Source: Candidatus Micrarchaeum sp. (lineage in GTDB: Archaea > SpSt-1190 > DYHY01). From it: a stretch of 46,651 nt of DNA. The DNA lies in contig DYHY01000001.1 in the NCBI GenBank assembly GCA_020723935.1, forward strand, positions 4,604-51,254, read 5' to 3'. Positions 32,424 through 41,900 of the stretch are shown here, piece by piece. The first letter of the stretch is position 1, and each line of letters opens with the position of its first letter. Below the pieces are notes generated by a model. That model made no database searches. It was not told where the DNA came from and saw nothing but the letters and a program-made list of their open reading frames with translations. The translations under genes and the position numbers were made by a program.

Positions 32424-33011
32424 TTATTCGTCCTTCCAGGGGCCGCGCGTCCTGATGAGGTAGTACGCGACACCCACAAGGACTATCGCCGCAAAGAACG
32501 TGAAAAGCCTCGAGAGGAGGACGCTTTCGGGTGGGGAGAGGGTGAGGGGAGCGGTGGAGCTCACAACATAGTCCTTCTTCCCCGCTTCCGTGTTGAAGAA
32601 GAGCTTGAGGTTCCCGGACACCAAGCCCGGCGCCCCGGTCGAGGATTGCGCGGTGGCGACGACGGTGAGGACGTAGGCGCGCCCGTATTCGACGGGTCCG
32701 GCGGGCGCGACGTTCACGCGGAACTTCTCGGACTCGCCGGGCGCTATCGCCGCAGCTGACTTGTCAAGGGTGGCGAAGCCCGCCGCCTCGTCCGAGACCC
32801 TGACGGAGAAGATGGTGTTCTCGTCGCCGTAGTTCGAGACGAGGACGTCTATTGACCCGCCTTCCCTGTTGAGGAAATACTGGCCCGAGGAGGGGGATAT
32901 CGCGAGGCCAACCCTTGCCTGCGCGGGCGCGAAGAGGAGCGCCGCGAGGACGGCGATCACGAGCACCGCTGCGAAGCCTGCTGTCCGGATTTTCGGCCTA
33001 AATGTAACCAT
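32424..33011 (-). CDS. Single-pass surface protein, paralogue A (Ig-like ectodomain)
   Basis: 195 residues from ATG 33011 (TATA 33038-33046, about 30 nt upstream). Signal peptide TAGFAAVLVIAVLAALLFAP ends before QARVGLAISPSSGQYFLNRE. A beta-sandwich ectodomain contains GGSIDVLVSNYGDENTIFSV and APGESEKFRVNVAPAGPVEY. A C-terminal helix (LFTFFAAIVLVGVAYYLI) is followed by RTRGPWKDE. The opening G-x-x-x-SP-x-SG, the GG-x-I-x-x-x-V-x-N strand and the late Y-x-L-x-V strand recur in the genes at 34165, 37564 and 38153, making a four-member local family. The topology resembles WxL-interacting proteins of Gram-positive bacteria, but homology is not established. Confidence 0.8.
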   Translation of the reverse strand: MVTFRPKIRTAGFAAVLVIAVLAALLFAPAQARVGLAISPSSGQYFLNREGGSIDVLVSNYGDENTIFSVRVSDEAAGFATLDKSAAAIAPGESEKFRVNVAPAGPVEYGRAYVLTVVATAQSSTGAPGLVSGNLKLFFNTEAGKKDYVVSSTAPLTLSPPESVLLSRLFTFFAAIVLVGVAYYLIRTRGPWKDE

Positions 33012-33074
33012 ATCGGGTGACCGGGTGGCCCTGCCGGAATATAAACATTTCCCAAAAAGGCGCAGGACCCCTTT

Positions 33075-34196
33075 TCAGAGGCGCCTCGCCTTCCCGCGCA
33101 GGCCGGAGATGATTTCCCGTCTGAGGGCATGGAGGACGAGGACGGCCTTCTCGGGCAGCGTCAGGAGGCGTGTCGGGACGTGGACGCGCGAGGGGTCGCC
33201 CCCCAGCTCCTGCATCGCCTGCCGGGCGATCCATTGCGCCTCCCGGTAATCCCCGTCCGAGAAGGTTGCCTTGGCGAGGGACAGGAGCCCTTGGGAATGC
33301 TGGGCTGCCCGCAGGCGCGTCGTCGTGCGGATCCTCTCCTCGACCGCCGAGAAATGCGCCTTGGTCTCGACGAACTGCTCGGCAAGGGCGTCCCAATCCA
33401 CCTCATCCATCTTGCGGGAGGCGTACCTCTTGGCGGAGAGGAGGATCGCGACGATGATTGTCGCCGGGAGGAGGTAGAGGAAGAGGAGCTCATCTAGCCT
33501 GTCTATCAGGCGCGAGAGGAAGGTGGGCTCGCGCACGGTGATCGGATGGGCGCGCACAGCCGACTTCCCCGCCCCGTCGGAGACCGATATCTCGCAGTCC
33601 CATTTCCCGGGCCTCGCGAGCTTGTCGAAGGATATCCGGGCGCTGAGGCGCGAGGTCTTCGGGTCCCAGACCGGGACGCTGTCGAGGACCTTGAACTGGC
33701 CCGAGACCGAGCACTGCAGGTTCCTGCACGAGAATGTCTCCTTCTCCTTGGGCGCGGCGGCCGAGGTGAAGAGCTCGGCATAGGAGCAGCTCACGTTGCA
33801 GCCGCCCTTCGAGCAAATGTCCTCGGCGCCGTTGGGGTCGAAGATGACGGCGAGGAGGACCGCGTCGCGGCCCACGACCGCGTTCGTTGAGACCACCTCT
33901 ATCACGCGCGGGGGGAGGTTGGTGACCCCGAGGACCGGCGTCGCGCTCGGCAGGCCCCTGTCCTCGGAGACGTTCAGCAGGCCTGAGGACTCCCCCAATA
34001 TGTCGTCGGAGAGCGCCGGGGAGGCCGTGGGGAGGAGCAGGAGAAGGGCTGCGAGGGCGAGGGCGGGGCCCAGGAAAGGAAAAAATGGGGGCGTTTGGCT
34101 CCTTGCGCCCGGCGCTTCCCGCGCATCTCCCCTGCGGCCGTTCAGCCCGCCGCCGCCCTTCTTCCTAGGCCGGCTTTTCCGGGTTCTGCACGACAA
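33075..34196 (-). CDS. Membrane-anchored extracytoplasmic protein with a cytoplasmic helical domain
   Basis: 373 residues. A basic N terminus and signal helix (FLGPALALAALLLLLPTASP) are followed by an ectodomain of about 200 residues. It has paired cysteines (EDICSKGGCNVSCSYAELF, FSCRNLQCSVSGQF) and an Ig-like strand pattern ending RPGKWDCEISVSDGAGKSAV. A membrane helix (LFLYLLPATIIVAILLS) near residue 245 leads to a helical cytoplasmic domain of about 120 residues (DEVDWDALAEQFVETKAHFS onward). The start overlaps the preceding gene by 32 nt; a shorter start is possible. Unlike its neighbours it has a sizeable cytoplasmic part, so it could connect the surface proteins to the cell interior. 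Confidence 0.78.
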   Translation of the reverse strand: MSCRTRKSRPRKKGGGGLNGRRGDAREAPGARSQTPPFFPFLGPALALAALLLLLPTASPALSDDILGESSGLLNVSEDRGLPSATPVLGVTNLPPRVIEVVSTNAVVGRDAVLLAVIFDPNGAEDICSKGGCNVSCSYAELFTSAAAPKEKETFSCRNLQCSVSGQFKVLDSVPVWDPKTSRLSARISFDKLARPGKWDCEISVSDGAGKSAVRAHPITVREPTFLSRLIDRLDELLFLYLLPATIIVAILLSAKRYASRKMDEVDWDALAEQFVETKAHFSAVEERIRTTTRLRAAQHSQGLLSLAKATFSDGDYREAQWIARQAMQELGGDPSRVHVPTRLLTLPEKAVLVLHALRREIISGLRGKARRL

Positions 34197-34833
34197 TTTC
34201 TTCCTCTTCCTTCTCTTTCTTGCGCCTCTTCGCTATGAAGAAGAAGAGCCCCGCGAGGAGCAATATTATCAGCAGGATTGCCAGGATTAAAGGGAGGTAG
34301 TTGGGCTTCCTGTTGAGCTCCGCCTGGCGCTGCCTTGTCGCCTCCTCGTCGAAGCCCCCGTAGTTCACCGTCATCCCTTTGTTCTCGAAGACAACGTAGA
34401 AGCTCGCGTCGCTAGCCTCCTTGCCCCCGGCGCCGATGCCCGTCCCGGCCTCGGCCCCGCCGGCGTCCATGACCCGCAGCCCTATCACGTATTTCCTGCC
34501 GTATTCCACAGTGTTGTCCGGGACTATCTGCGCGTAGAATGTCTTGAAATCCCTGGCTTTGATCGTGACCAGGGGGTCCGGGATTATCTTCTTCACGAAC
34601 TTGTTCCCGTCCGCCGCGGCGCCCCCGAAGGTCGTGACCTCGAAGGTCCTCGCCTCGGTGTTGCTGTTCCCCACGACGAACTGGATCGTGCCGCCCTGTC
34701 GGGTTATTGTGTAGGTGCCGGATGCAGGCGACAAGCTCATGCCCGCGAAGGCGGGAGAAGTGGCGACGACGACCGCCAGGACTAGCGCCGCCAGAAGGGC
34801 GAGCAGGGGCTTTTTATCCATCCGTTCAGACAT
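34165..34833 (-). CDS. Single-pass surface protein, paralogue B
   Basis: 222 residues from ATG 34833; ATG 34821 (MDKKPLLALL) is equally possible, since a TATA-like TGATAAATA (34851-34859) lies 22-34 nt away. Signal peptide LLALLAALVLAVVVATSPAF is followed by GMSLSPASGTYTITRQGGTI, the same opening as paralogue A. The ectodomain contains VEYGRKYVIGLRVMDAGG. A glycine-rich loop and a C-terminal helix (YLPLILAILLIILLLAGLFF) precede a highly charged tail (AKRRKKEKEEEEIVVQ). It lies 60 nt after the 34894-37446 gene on the same strand and overlaps the next gene. Confidence 0.8.
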   Translation of the reverse strand: MSERMDKKPLLALLAALVLAVVVATSPAFAGMSLSPASGTYTITRQGGTIQFVVGNSNTEARTFEVTTFGGAAADGNKFVKKIIPDPLVTIKARDFKTFYAQIVPDNTVEYGRKYVIGLRVMDAGGAEAGTGIGAGGKEASDASFYVVFENKGMTVNYGGFDEEATRQRQAELNRKPNYLPLILAILLIILLLAGLFFFIAKRRKKEKEEEEIVVQNPEKPA

Positions 34834-34893
34834 CCTTTCAGAACCACCGTTATTTATCATTTCCTTCCGCCCCCTTGCATTTGCCATGGCAGC

Positions 34894-37446
34894 CTAGGAG
34901 CCTCCGTCGGTGCAAAGCGCGCCGCTCCTCAGGCATTTCCCGTCGACGAACGAGGTGTTGTAGTTGCCCATCGGGGTCCCGACCGGTATCGCGAGGCCTG
35001 CCGAAGAGTAGTGCCTCAGGTCGTTGGGGTAGTTGGCTATCGCGTCCTGGCACATCAGGGGCGAGCCGCCCAGGAACCTGTAGGTGTTGTTGAGGGGCCT
35101 GCAACCGTTGGACGTGCAGTCGGGGAAGGCCGATGTCGAGAGGTTCACCGAGAAGTTCCCGACTAGTATCAGCGTCGACCCGTCAGTCCCCTTGGTGAAG
35201 TTGTTGCCAAGATACCTCACATACTGGCAGGAGTTGCCCTTGTGCCTGTATTCGACGTAGTTCCCGCCGGAATAGGTGGACTGGTAGGTGGCGCCAGGCG
35301 AGCCCGAGAAGGCGTACGTTATGTAGTCGTGGTAGACGCTGCTCGAGTCGTAGTCGTCCGCGGCGAGGAGCTCGTTGACGTTGAAGTTGTTCTTGATGGC
35401 GGTCCAGGCGTAGCTGTTGTTGTTGTCGTTGACCCTCATTATGCACGACCAGGTGCCGTTCATCGTCTCGGACTCGAAGGCTGGGTTGAGGCTCAGAACC
35501 CTCGTGCCGTTGCCCCCGCCCGAGCATCCCGAGAACGCGCCAAGGTTGTCGGCTGTGGCGGCGGTGTAGTTCCTGACCGTGAAGTTCCACCATGCGTCGG
35601 AGACGCCCGTGGACGTGTTGGTGTCCGCGCCGTTCCCCTGCCAGCAGTGGACCTGGCAGCCGTTGGAGCCGCAGCTAGCCGTGTTGACATCGTCGTAGCC
35701 GTTCTTGTCGCGGTACGTCATGTTGAGCTTCTTCACGGCGGCCGCGGTCCCGGGGCCCGTCCAGACAAGCGTAATTGTGTCGCTGCCGTCGCTTGCCGAG
35801 ATGCCGGCCGTCACGACGGGCTGCGAGTTCGTCAGGACCTGCTGCAGCTGCGCCACCGGCGCGCCGCTAGTCTTGTTCTGGGCGAACTGGTTCGTGGCGT
35901 TCACTATGCACTGCCACGTGCCCTCGCTGTTGCGGCAGGGGCCCGCGTCGGTCGTTCCGCTCGTGTCTATCAGGAAGTTCGCCGAGCAGTTCTTGCCCGT
36001 GCTCCAGGCGGCCCCGACGCAGGAGCCGCTGACGTTCGCGCTCGTGTTGTCGTAGCTCGTGATGCTGCCGTTGGGCCCGTAGAGTATGAACCTGACGTCT
36101 GTGACAGCGTTGTCCGGGCTCTTGATGACGGCCGAGCAGTTCACCTTGTCGCCCACCTCGAAGACCCCTCCGACGTAGACGTCGGCGAGGGTCTGCTTGC
36201 CGAACGTGTAGTTAGTGAACGTTATGCCGTGGTCGACGTAGTAGTGGATGTTGACGGCGGCCGAGTTGTCGGTCGGCAGGCCGTAGCGGTCCCAGACGAA
36301 GGCGTAGACTGAGTTGTCGGCCGCGTCCCCCGCGCCGGTCAGGTAGTTGCAGGTGGCGTTAGCCACCGGGGGGGCGTTGACGCTCGAGCACAGGGTCGTA
36401 GCAGTACAGCCCGTGGGCGTCGCGGAGGCCGTCGAGCAGATGCGCATTATCGAGGGGGATGCGGTGTCGTCCTCGGCGTCCGCCCAGGTGACGTTGAACC
36501 TGACGTATTGGCCCTCGGTCGTCGGGGCCGCGGTGGTGCTGTTGACCCACGCCGTGGTCACCGTGGGCCTGGCGTTCGTTATGTTGAAGGTCGTCACGTA
36601 GACTGTTGAGTTCGCGTTGCCAGAGCCCGCAGTCAGGGACGTGCCGTCGTTTTCGTATATCCTGACGTAGTAGCGCGTCCTGGACGCCGTGGTGTTGTTG
36701 CTGTTCTCCCCGGGGCCGTACATGTCGGCAGAGGTGAGCGAATATGGAGTCGTGACGGTCGTGTTGGCGAGGACGTTGCCTGCGCCCGCGCTCGTCCCGA
36801 CGAACATCCTGTGCGTCAGGGCGTCCGTGTCAGGGTCGCTCCCGTACGTCCAGGAGACTGTCGCGTCGTTGCCGTGGTAGATGATCGTCTCGGAGACGTT
36901 GAGGGCGCTGGGCGCGGTAGGCTGGCTGTTGTAGATCGTCAGGTTCAGCGCGAGGGGGAAAGTCATGTTGAAGGTCTGCGCCGCGCCGGAGGAGTCGTTC
37001 GAATACATGCAGAAATAGTAGGACTTTGTGTTGTTCGCGCCGCCGGACGCGGAATAGGTGAAGGTTGGGACGAGGGGCGTGCCGCTCCCTATTGTCATTG
37101 TGAAGGAGCTGTTCTGAGCTGCGAAGGCTGTGCCTGAGGTCCCCACCCAGTCCTGGCCGGTGAGGGCGCACCAGTTCGCAGAGTTCGTCGTCACGTTCAC
37201 GGTCGTGTTGACGGTATCGCCGTTGTTGTCTATGCCGCGGTAGAGGGCGATCGAAGGGGTAGTGGAGTGCACGAAGGTGTTGTTGATGTTGACGCCGTTC
37301 TTGACCGGCTGGTAGGGCAGGACGTTAGTCACGCTCGCCGTCGCGTTCACGACCTCCGCGAACGCCGGCCCCGCCATGGCGAGGACGACTCCGACAAACA
37401 GAACCGCCGCGAAAACACCGATCTTCCTGGAATCCACTTTGGCCAT
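34894..37446 (-). CDS. Large secreted, N-glycosylation-rich beta protein
   Basis: 850 residues from ATG 37446 (MAKVDSRKIGVFAAVLFVGV). This start is preferred to one at 37524 because of a GGGGTGA ribosome-binding site and the TATA box at 37495-37502. The signal peptide ends AMAGPAFAEVV. The mature part is Thr/Ser/Asn-rich with dozens of N-x-S/T sequons and repeated fibronectin-like pieces (APSALNVSETIIYHGNDATV, RPTVTTAWVNSTTAAPTTEG). Scattered cysteine pairs suggest disulphides (GSNGCQVHCWQGNG, SGSCVGAAWSTGKNCSANF). There is no C-terminal membrane helix; it ends RSGALCTDGGS. Likely a cell-surface protein held by partners such as the anchored paralogues alongside. Family not recognised beyond beta-sandwich repeats. 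Confidence 0.82.
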   Translation of the reverse strand: MAKVDSRKIGVFAAVLFVGVVLAMAGPAFAEVVNATASVTNVLPYQPVKNGVNINNTFVHSTTPSIALYRGIDNNGDTVNTTVNVTTNSANWCALTGQDWVGTSGTAFAAQNSSFTMTIGSGTPLVPTFTYSASGGANNTKSYYFCMYSNDSSGAAQTFNMTFPLALNLTIYNSQPTAPSALNVSETIIYHGNDATVSWTYGSDPDTDALTHRMFVGTSAGAGNVLANTTVTTPYSLTSADMYGPGENSNNTTASRTRYYVRIYENDGTSLTAGSGNANSTVYVTTFNITNARPTVTTAWVNSTTAAPTTEGQYVRFNVTWADAEDDTASPSIMRICSTASATPTGCTATTLCSSVNAPPVANATCNYLTGAGDAADNSVYAFVWDRYGLPTDNSAAVNIHYYVDHGITFTNYTFGKQTLADVYVGGVFEVGDKVNCSAVIKSPDNAVTDVRFILYGPNGSITSYDNTSANVSGSCVGAAWSTGKNCSANFLIDTSGTTDAGPCRNSEGTWQCIVNATNQFAQNKTSGAPVAQLQQVLTNSQPVVTAGISASDGSDTITLVWTGPGTAAAVKKLNMTYRDKNGYDDVNTASCGSNGCQVHCWQGNGADTNTSTGVSDAWWNFTVRNYTAATADNLGAFSGCSGGGNGTRVLSLNPAFESETMNGTWSCIMRVNDNNNSYAWTAIKNNFNVNELLAADDYDSSSVYHDYITYAFSGSPGATYQSTYSGGNYVEYRHKGNSCQYVRYLGNNFTKGTDGSTLILVGNFSVNLSTSAFPDCTSNGCRPLNNTYRFLGGSPLMCQDAIANYPNDLRHYSSAGLAIPVGTPMGNYNTSFVDGKCLRSGALCTDGGS

Positions 37447-37494
37447 TTTTGCGCATTCACCCCTGGTCTTCTTTCTGATAGTATCTGAAATGTC

Positions 37495-37502
37495 CTTATA
37501 AG
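37495..37502 (-). promoter_or_regulatory. TATA box of the 34894-37446 gene
   Basis: Minus-strand CTTATAAG, about 50 nt before the ATG. A second TATA-like CTTTTATATG lies at 37522-37531. Unlike most neighbours this gene has a leader and a ribosome-binding site. Confidence 0.5.
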
Positions 37503-37538
37503 GGGTGTTCGCCCTTGGAGGCATATAAAAGTATTTCC

Positions 37539-37548
37539 AAAAAAAAAA
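37539..37548 (-). terminator. T10 terminator of the giant-protein operon
   Basis: A run of ten T on the minus strand begins about 15 nt after the stop of the 37564-38151 gene, a strong archaeal-type U-tract terminator. It separates the upstream operon from the gene at 37446. Confidence 0.7.
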
Positions 37549-37563
37549 GTCATCTTGAGGGTG

Positions 37564-38151
37564 TTACTTCTTGGAAGACGCAAGAACCATTATTGTGGCT
37601 ATAACGGAGAGCACCAGGATGGAGACGCCGCCTATCAGGACCGTGACGGGTGTGAAGAAGGACGGAAGGGAGACTCCGGCAAAGGGAGTGGTCTTTACCT
37701 GGGTCGTGTTCCCTGTCCCGAACCTCACAGTGTAGGCCGATATAAGAACCTGCTGGAAGCCCGCTCCACCCGAGCCCGAGGAGGAAGCCTGGCCGCCCGC
37801 GGAGGAATCGCTCCTCAGCAAGAGCTCCAGGGAATAGGTGTCCCCGTCCTTGGTCCCGCGCGGCGGGGTGATTGTCACCGTTATCGTCTTGTAGGAGCTT
37901 GGATTGACTGTGAAGGCGGGCGAATCGACCTTCGAGAAGCCTGCGGCCGAGCCCGAGACCGAGATCCTGAAGGCTGCCGGAGCCCCGTCTGAATTGTCCA
38001 CGGAGACATTGAATGTGCCCGGCTTGTCGACGGGGATGTGGAAGGTGCCTCCGGAAGGGGAGATACCGTAGCCGGCGAGGGCCGGCGAGGCAATGAGGCC
38101 TGCGGCAAGGACGAGGATCGCTGCGGAAACGAGGAAAGCGGGGATGCGCAT
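37564..38151 (-). CDS. Single-pass surface protein, paralogue C
   Basis: 195 residues. Signal peptide AFLVSAAILVLAAGLIASPA is followed by GYGISPSGGTFHIPVDKPGT, then a beta ectodomain (FNVSVDNSDGAPAAFRISVS, SYKTITVTITPPRGTKDGDT). The segment GGAGFQQVLISAYTVRFGTG is nearly the same as GGAGFEQKLVSTYTIRFAAP in paralogue D. A C-terminal helix (VTVLIGGVSILVLSVIATIM) ends in a short SSKK tail. The start codon is 1 nt after the stop of paralogue D. It is the last gene of the operon beginning with the giant protein, with the T10 terminator immediately downstream. Confidence 0.83.
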   Translation of the reverse strand: MRIPAFLVSAAILVLAAGLIASPALAGYGISPSGGTFHIPVDKPGTFNVSVDNSDGAPAAFRISVSGSAAGFSKVDSPAFTVNPSSYKTITVTITPPRGTKDGDTYSLELLLRSDSSAGGQASSSGSGGAGFQQVLISAYTVRFGTGNTTQVKTTPFAGVSLPSFFTPVTVLIGGVSILVLSVIATIMVLASSKK

Positions 38152-38152
38152 C

Positions 38153-38845
38153 TTAAACCTTCTTTCTCCCCGAGCGGCGGTCCGCCGGAAGCCGTTTCCT
38201 CTTCGCGCCCGTCGCGGCCCGCGCCTTCTTTGCGCCGGCCGAGGGTGCCGGAACGGGCGCGGCCTTTTTCTTCCCTGCCCAGCCCATCAAGAACGCCGTG
38301 CAGGCTATCGCGAGGAGGATTGCCGCGGCTCCGCCGGCGAGGGCCAGGCTCCCATTCCCGGGAGCCGCCTGGGGCGGGAGGGCCGCCGCGGGCCCGACCT
38401 TCTCGGGGGCCGGGGGGGCCGCGAAGCGTATCGTGTAGGTGGAGACCAGCTTCTGCTCGAAGCCCGCTCCTCCGGCTTGGAGCGTTCCGGAACTTGCGTC
38501 CGTCGAGACAGTCACTATTAGGAAATAATTCTTGGCGGGGTCGGGGCTCTGCGGGGGGCTCACGCGCACGAGGAGGTCCTTGTAGGAATTGGGCTGCAGG
38601 ACGATCTTCTGTGAATCCATCGAGACGAGCGGCAGGGCGTCCCCGGAAAGGTCCAAGTGGAAGGTCAGCGGGGTCTTCTCCGTGTTGTCCAGCTGGAAGG
38701 CGATCGTGCCCCCTGAGGAGGGCGGGAACACGAAGGCGGAGGCTTCCGAGGAGATCCCGTAGCCGGCGAGGGCCGGCCTCATGGCCGCGAGCAGGAGGAG
38801 GAAAAGGCAGGCTGCGGGAAGCTTCCAGGCGCTCTTCGTTTCCAT
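38153..38845 (-). CDS. Single-pass surface protein, paralogue D
   Basis: 230 residues. Signal peptide LPAACLFLLLLAAMRPALAG leads to GYGISSEASAFVFPPSSGGT. Ectodomain strands include IAFQLDNTEKTPLTFHLDLS, SYKDLLVRVSPPQSPDPAKN and FLIVTVSTDASSGTLQAGGA. A Pro/Ala-rich stalk precedes the helix LALAGGAAAILLAIACTAFL and a long, strongly basic C-terminal tail (KKARAATGAKRKRLPADRRS). It starts 16 nt after the stop of the 2555-residue protein. Together with paralogue C it looks like a membrane partner for that protein. The basic cytoplasmic tail could bind DNA, acidic lipids or a cytoplasmic partner; unknown. Confidence 0.82.
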   Translation of the reverse strand: METKSAWKLPAACLFLLLLAAMRPALAGYGISSEASAFVFPPSSGGTIAFQLDNTEKTPLTFHLDLSGDALPLVSMDSQKIVLQPNSYKDLLVRVSPPQSPDPAKNYFLIVTVSTDASSGTLQAGGAGFEQKLVSTYTIRFAAPPAPEKVGPAAALPPQAAPGNGSLALAGGAAAILLAIACTAFLMGWAGKKKAAPVPAPSAGAKKARAATGAKRKRLPADRRSGRKKV

Positions 38846-38861
38846 CTTGTCCTAGGTTCTC

Positions 38862-38966
38862 CTACGGGGCCAGTGCTCCGGTGTCCGTCTCCCAGATCGT
38901 GAAGTTCGTGTAATACGTGCCGGCCTTCGTCCCCGCGGGGAGGGAGAGGCAGAGGTAGAGGCTCGC
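38862..38966. repeat. Direct repeat shared with 46545-46651
   Basis: About 105 nt at the 3' end of the 2555-residue gene recur at the right edge with about seven substitutions and one 4-nt insertion. This is a gene-level tandem duplication, not a mobile element: no transposase or terminal inverted repeats are visible. Confidence 0.85.
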
Positions 38967-41900
38967 GTTCGCGGGGTTCGGGAAGGTGCCCCTGGAGAGG
39001 AGCCCGCCGATCTTCTGCGTGGCGGACGTCACGAAAGAGCTCTGCGGGCAGGCCGCGGTGCCGAAGGTGGTTGTCTCGTTTATTAGGAATGTGTTGGGCG
39101 AGGGCTCGGGGAGCTGCGTCCAGTTGAGGCGCGACTGGTTTATCCACAGCTGCCTGTCGTAGTTTGAGCCGGTCGTTAGGTTGAGGACCTCAATCGCCGG
39201 CTGGCCAGGGTAGCAGGTGGATGAGATGTTGGAGGTCCCCGGGAGGCCCGAGAAGGCGCAGCTTCCGGAGGGCTGGCCGAGGGCTCCCTGCCTGATGTTG
39301 AACGCGAAGCTCAGCAAGCCGGTCGTGTTGGAATGGCCCGCCTTGTCCCTGAACCTCGCGCGGCAGTTCCAGGTGCCGTTTATCGAGTAGACGTAGGGCG
39401 TGAGCATCGCGGAGATGTTGAGATAGATGCCCTGGCCGGGCGTCCTGTTCGCGAGGCTCGCGTTGAGGTTGTCCCAGCTGTGGAGCCCGCCCTCGTTGGA
39501 TGCCGCAGTCGACCAGCAAGTCACGTTGCACTTGGCGTACGTTCCGTCGCAGTCCAGGTCCGATCCGCCGTCGTGGTCGAAGATCGTGAGGTTCATTGGG
39601 AACTGGAAGGCGGGGTTGATGTTGTTGCCGCCGTTGATCGTCGCGACCGTGTCGTTGGACTGGGGGGTCGCGCCCATGCCGGTGACGTTGACGCCCTCCA
39701 GCACTATCACGTCGTCGTACGTCACGTTCTCCCCTGCGGCTGCGGGCGTCCTCACGAAAGTCTGGACGCCGTAGCCGTTGCAGGCGGGATTGAACGTTGC
39801 AACCAGCGAATACCTCGCGTAGGAGGCCGTGAGCGTCGGGTTCATGTACAGATTGTATACGACGGTTCCGTTGCATCTCAATCCCAGGGAAGGGACCTGC
39901 ACGGGCGAGGTCGCCTTGGCATAGGTGGAGAAATAGAAGGTCTTGCCCCCGAGCGTGTAACCCCGGTTGTAGAAGCTTGACGCCGCGAGGGTCGATTGGG
40001 CACCGTACAGCTTCAAGGAGTAGAGACCGCTGTAGAGATCCGTGACGGCCCAGTGGTTGTTGCCGCCGAAGCTCCAGCCGGTGAAAGTGTCGTTCGCTGA
40101 ATCGCCGGCGGATCCGGTGAATGATTCGAACCCGGCGTTCGAGGCTATCGACTCGTTGTTCCCCGCCGCGTCTTCCGCCATCGAGAGGATGGTGGCCATG
40201 CCTGTTATCGCCGGAGCGCCGTAGGTCCAGGAGCCCGAACCGGTCGCGACGTCCCAGGTCTCTCCGCCGTCGTAGGAGACCCAGACGCGGGTCAGGCCCG
40301 AGCCGCCGGTATCGGAGGCTGTTCCGCTTATTGTGAAGGCGTCAGTCACCTGCTGCCCCTCGGTGGGCGAGGAAATGGAGCTTGTCGGGCCGGTCGAATC
40401 AACCCTTGTTATTCCGGCCGACGTGTAGTTGGTTGAGTTGCCCGCGCCGTTCACGGCCTGGAGAGTATAGTTGTAGCAGTAGCCACCAGAGACGGGGTCT
40501 CCGTAGTCGGCACCTATGTTGGTCGCGACGACCGTCCAGGCGCCGTATGATCCGCACGAGCCGGCTGCCAGGGCGGCACTCTGGCGCCAGAGCCTTGTGA
40601 GCGAGATCGCGCTCTCGGCGTCCGTGCCGTTCGCGATCGCAAGGTGTATCGTCGTCCCGCGGAAGTAGCCGTCGGGGTAGCTGATGGAGCCTCCGACCGG
40701 GTTGGTCGTGTCAACCTTGCACTCCGAGTAGGCCGAGTAGTTCGTGAGCCCGGCGTTGTTGTCGTTCCTTATCGCGTAGCGGTAGCAGTTGCCGCTCGTC
40801 CTGCCGCCATCGCTGAAGGGCGTCGGGGGGTTCGTCCAGATCTGGGAGTCGGCGCCGTAGCTGCCGCAGGACCCGGCGGTGAGGGTCGCCGCCCCGCGCA
40901 TCATGTACGCGACGGCGATCCCCGACTGCGCGTCGGTCCCGTTCGTGTAAGTCATGCCGCCGCAGGTGGTCGTGTAGGTGTAGTACGCCGCCGGGGCGAT
41001 GGTGCCCATGCTTGAGGCGTTCACGTCGACCTTGGCGATGTTTGTCGTGTTGTACTGGCTCGAGAGGCCGGCCCTGTCATAGGTGAAGAGCGTGTAGTTG
41101 TAGCAATAGCCGCCCGCGGCCGTGCCGTCGTTGTAGGATGATCCGGGGTTCGTCGCGACGAGCTGGTGCGCCGGGTTGAAGGCCCCGCACGCGCCTGCAG
41201 AGAGCGTCGCGTTCTGGCGCCAGATGCTCGTGTTGGCGACGCCCGAGCCCGAGTCAGTGCCGTTGACAATGGAGGATATCGTCAGGGGGAGGCCGACGAC
41301 GTAGCCGTTCGTGTAGGAGAGCGAGCCAGTGGTCGGCGGCGTGTTGTCTATCACGACGAGCTTAGTGTTGTTGTAGTGGAGCGTGGCGTTGTAGTAGAGG
41401 TACTTTATCTCGGCCTGGGAGAGGGCGCGACTGTAAAGGCGCAGGTCGTCCACCGAGGCGTTGAGGGGGAGGTCGTAGGTCGTGCTGGCGCTCTGGCGGT
41501 TGCCTATTGTGAACTCGTGGGCGTTCGCAGTCAGGGAGGCAGGCAAGCCCGTGCAGTTGGCGATGGACGTGCCGTTGGAATAGAGGCGCACCGTCCCGGT
41601 CGGGCCGTTGTAGGTGGCCGCGAGGAACTGCCAGGTGTTCCTCTTGCCCGCCACCCAGTTGGAGGATGTGCAGGTGTAGAGCACCGCGCTTATCCAGGCG
41701 TAGAAGCGTGTGTCGTTGCTGTTGGTGCCGAGGAAATCCCAGGCATAGGACTCGCCGCCGCCGTTGCCCTTGGCGAAGATGGCCGCTCCGTTCAGCTGGT
41801 CGTTCTTCCCCAAATTCACCCAGGCCGTCGCGGTCATGGCCCCGGTAAAGTCCAGGGAGTTCTTGTCCGTGACGTTGATGTAGGACCCTGCCGTCCCAGT

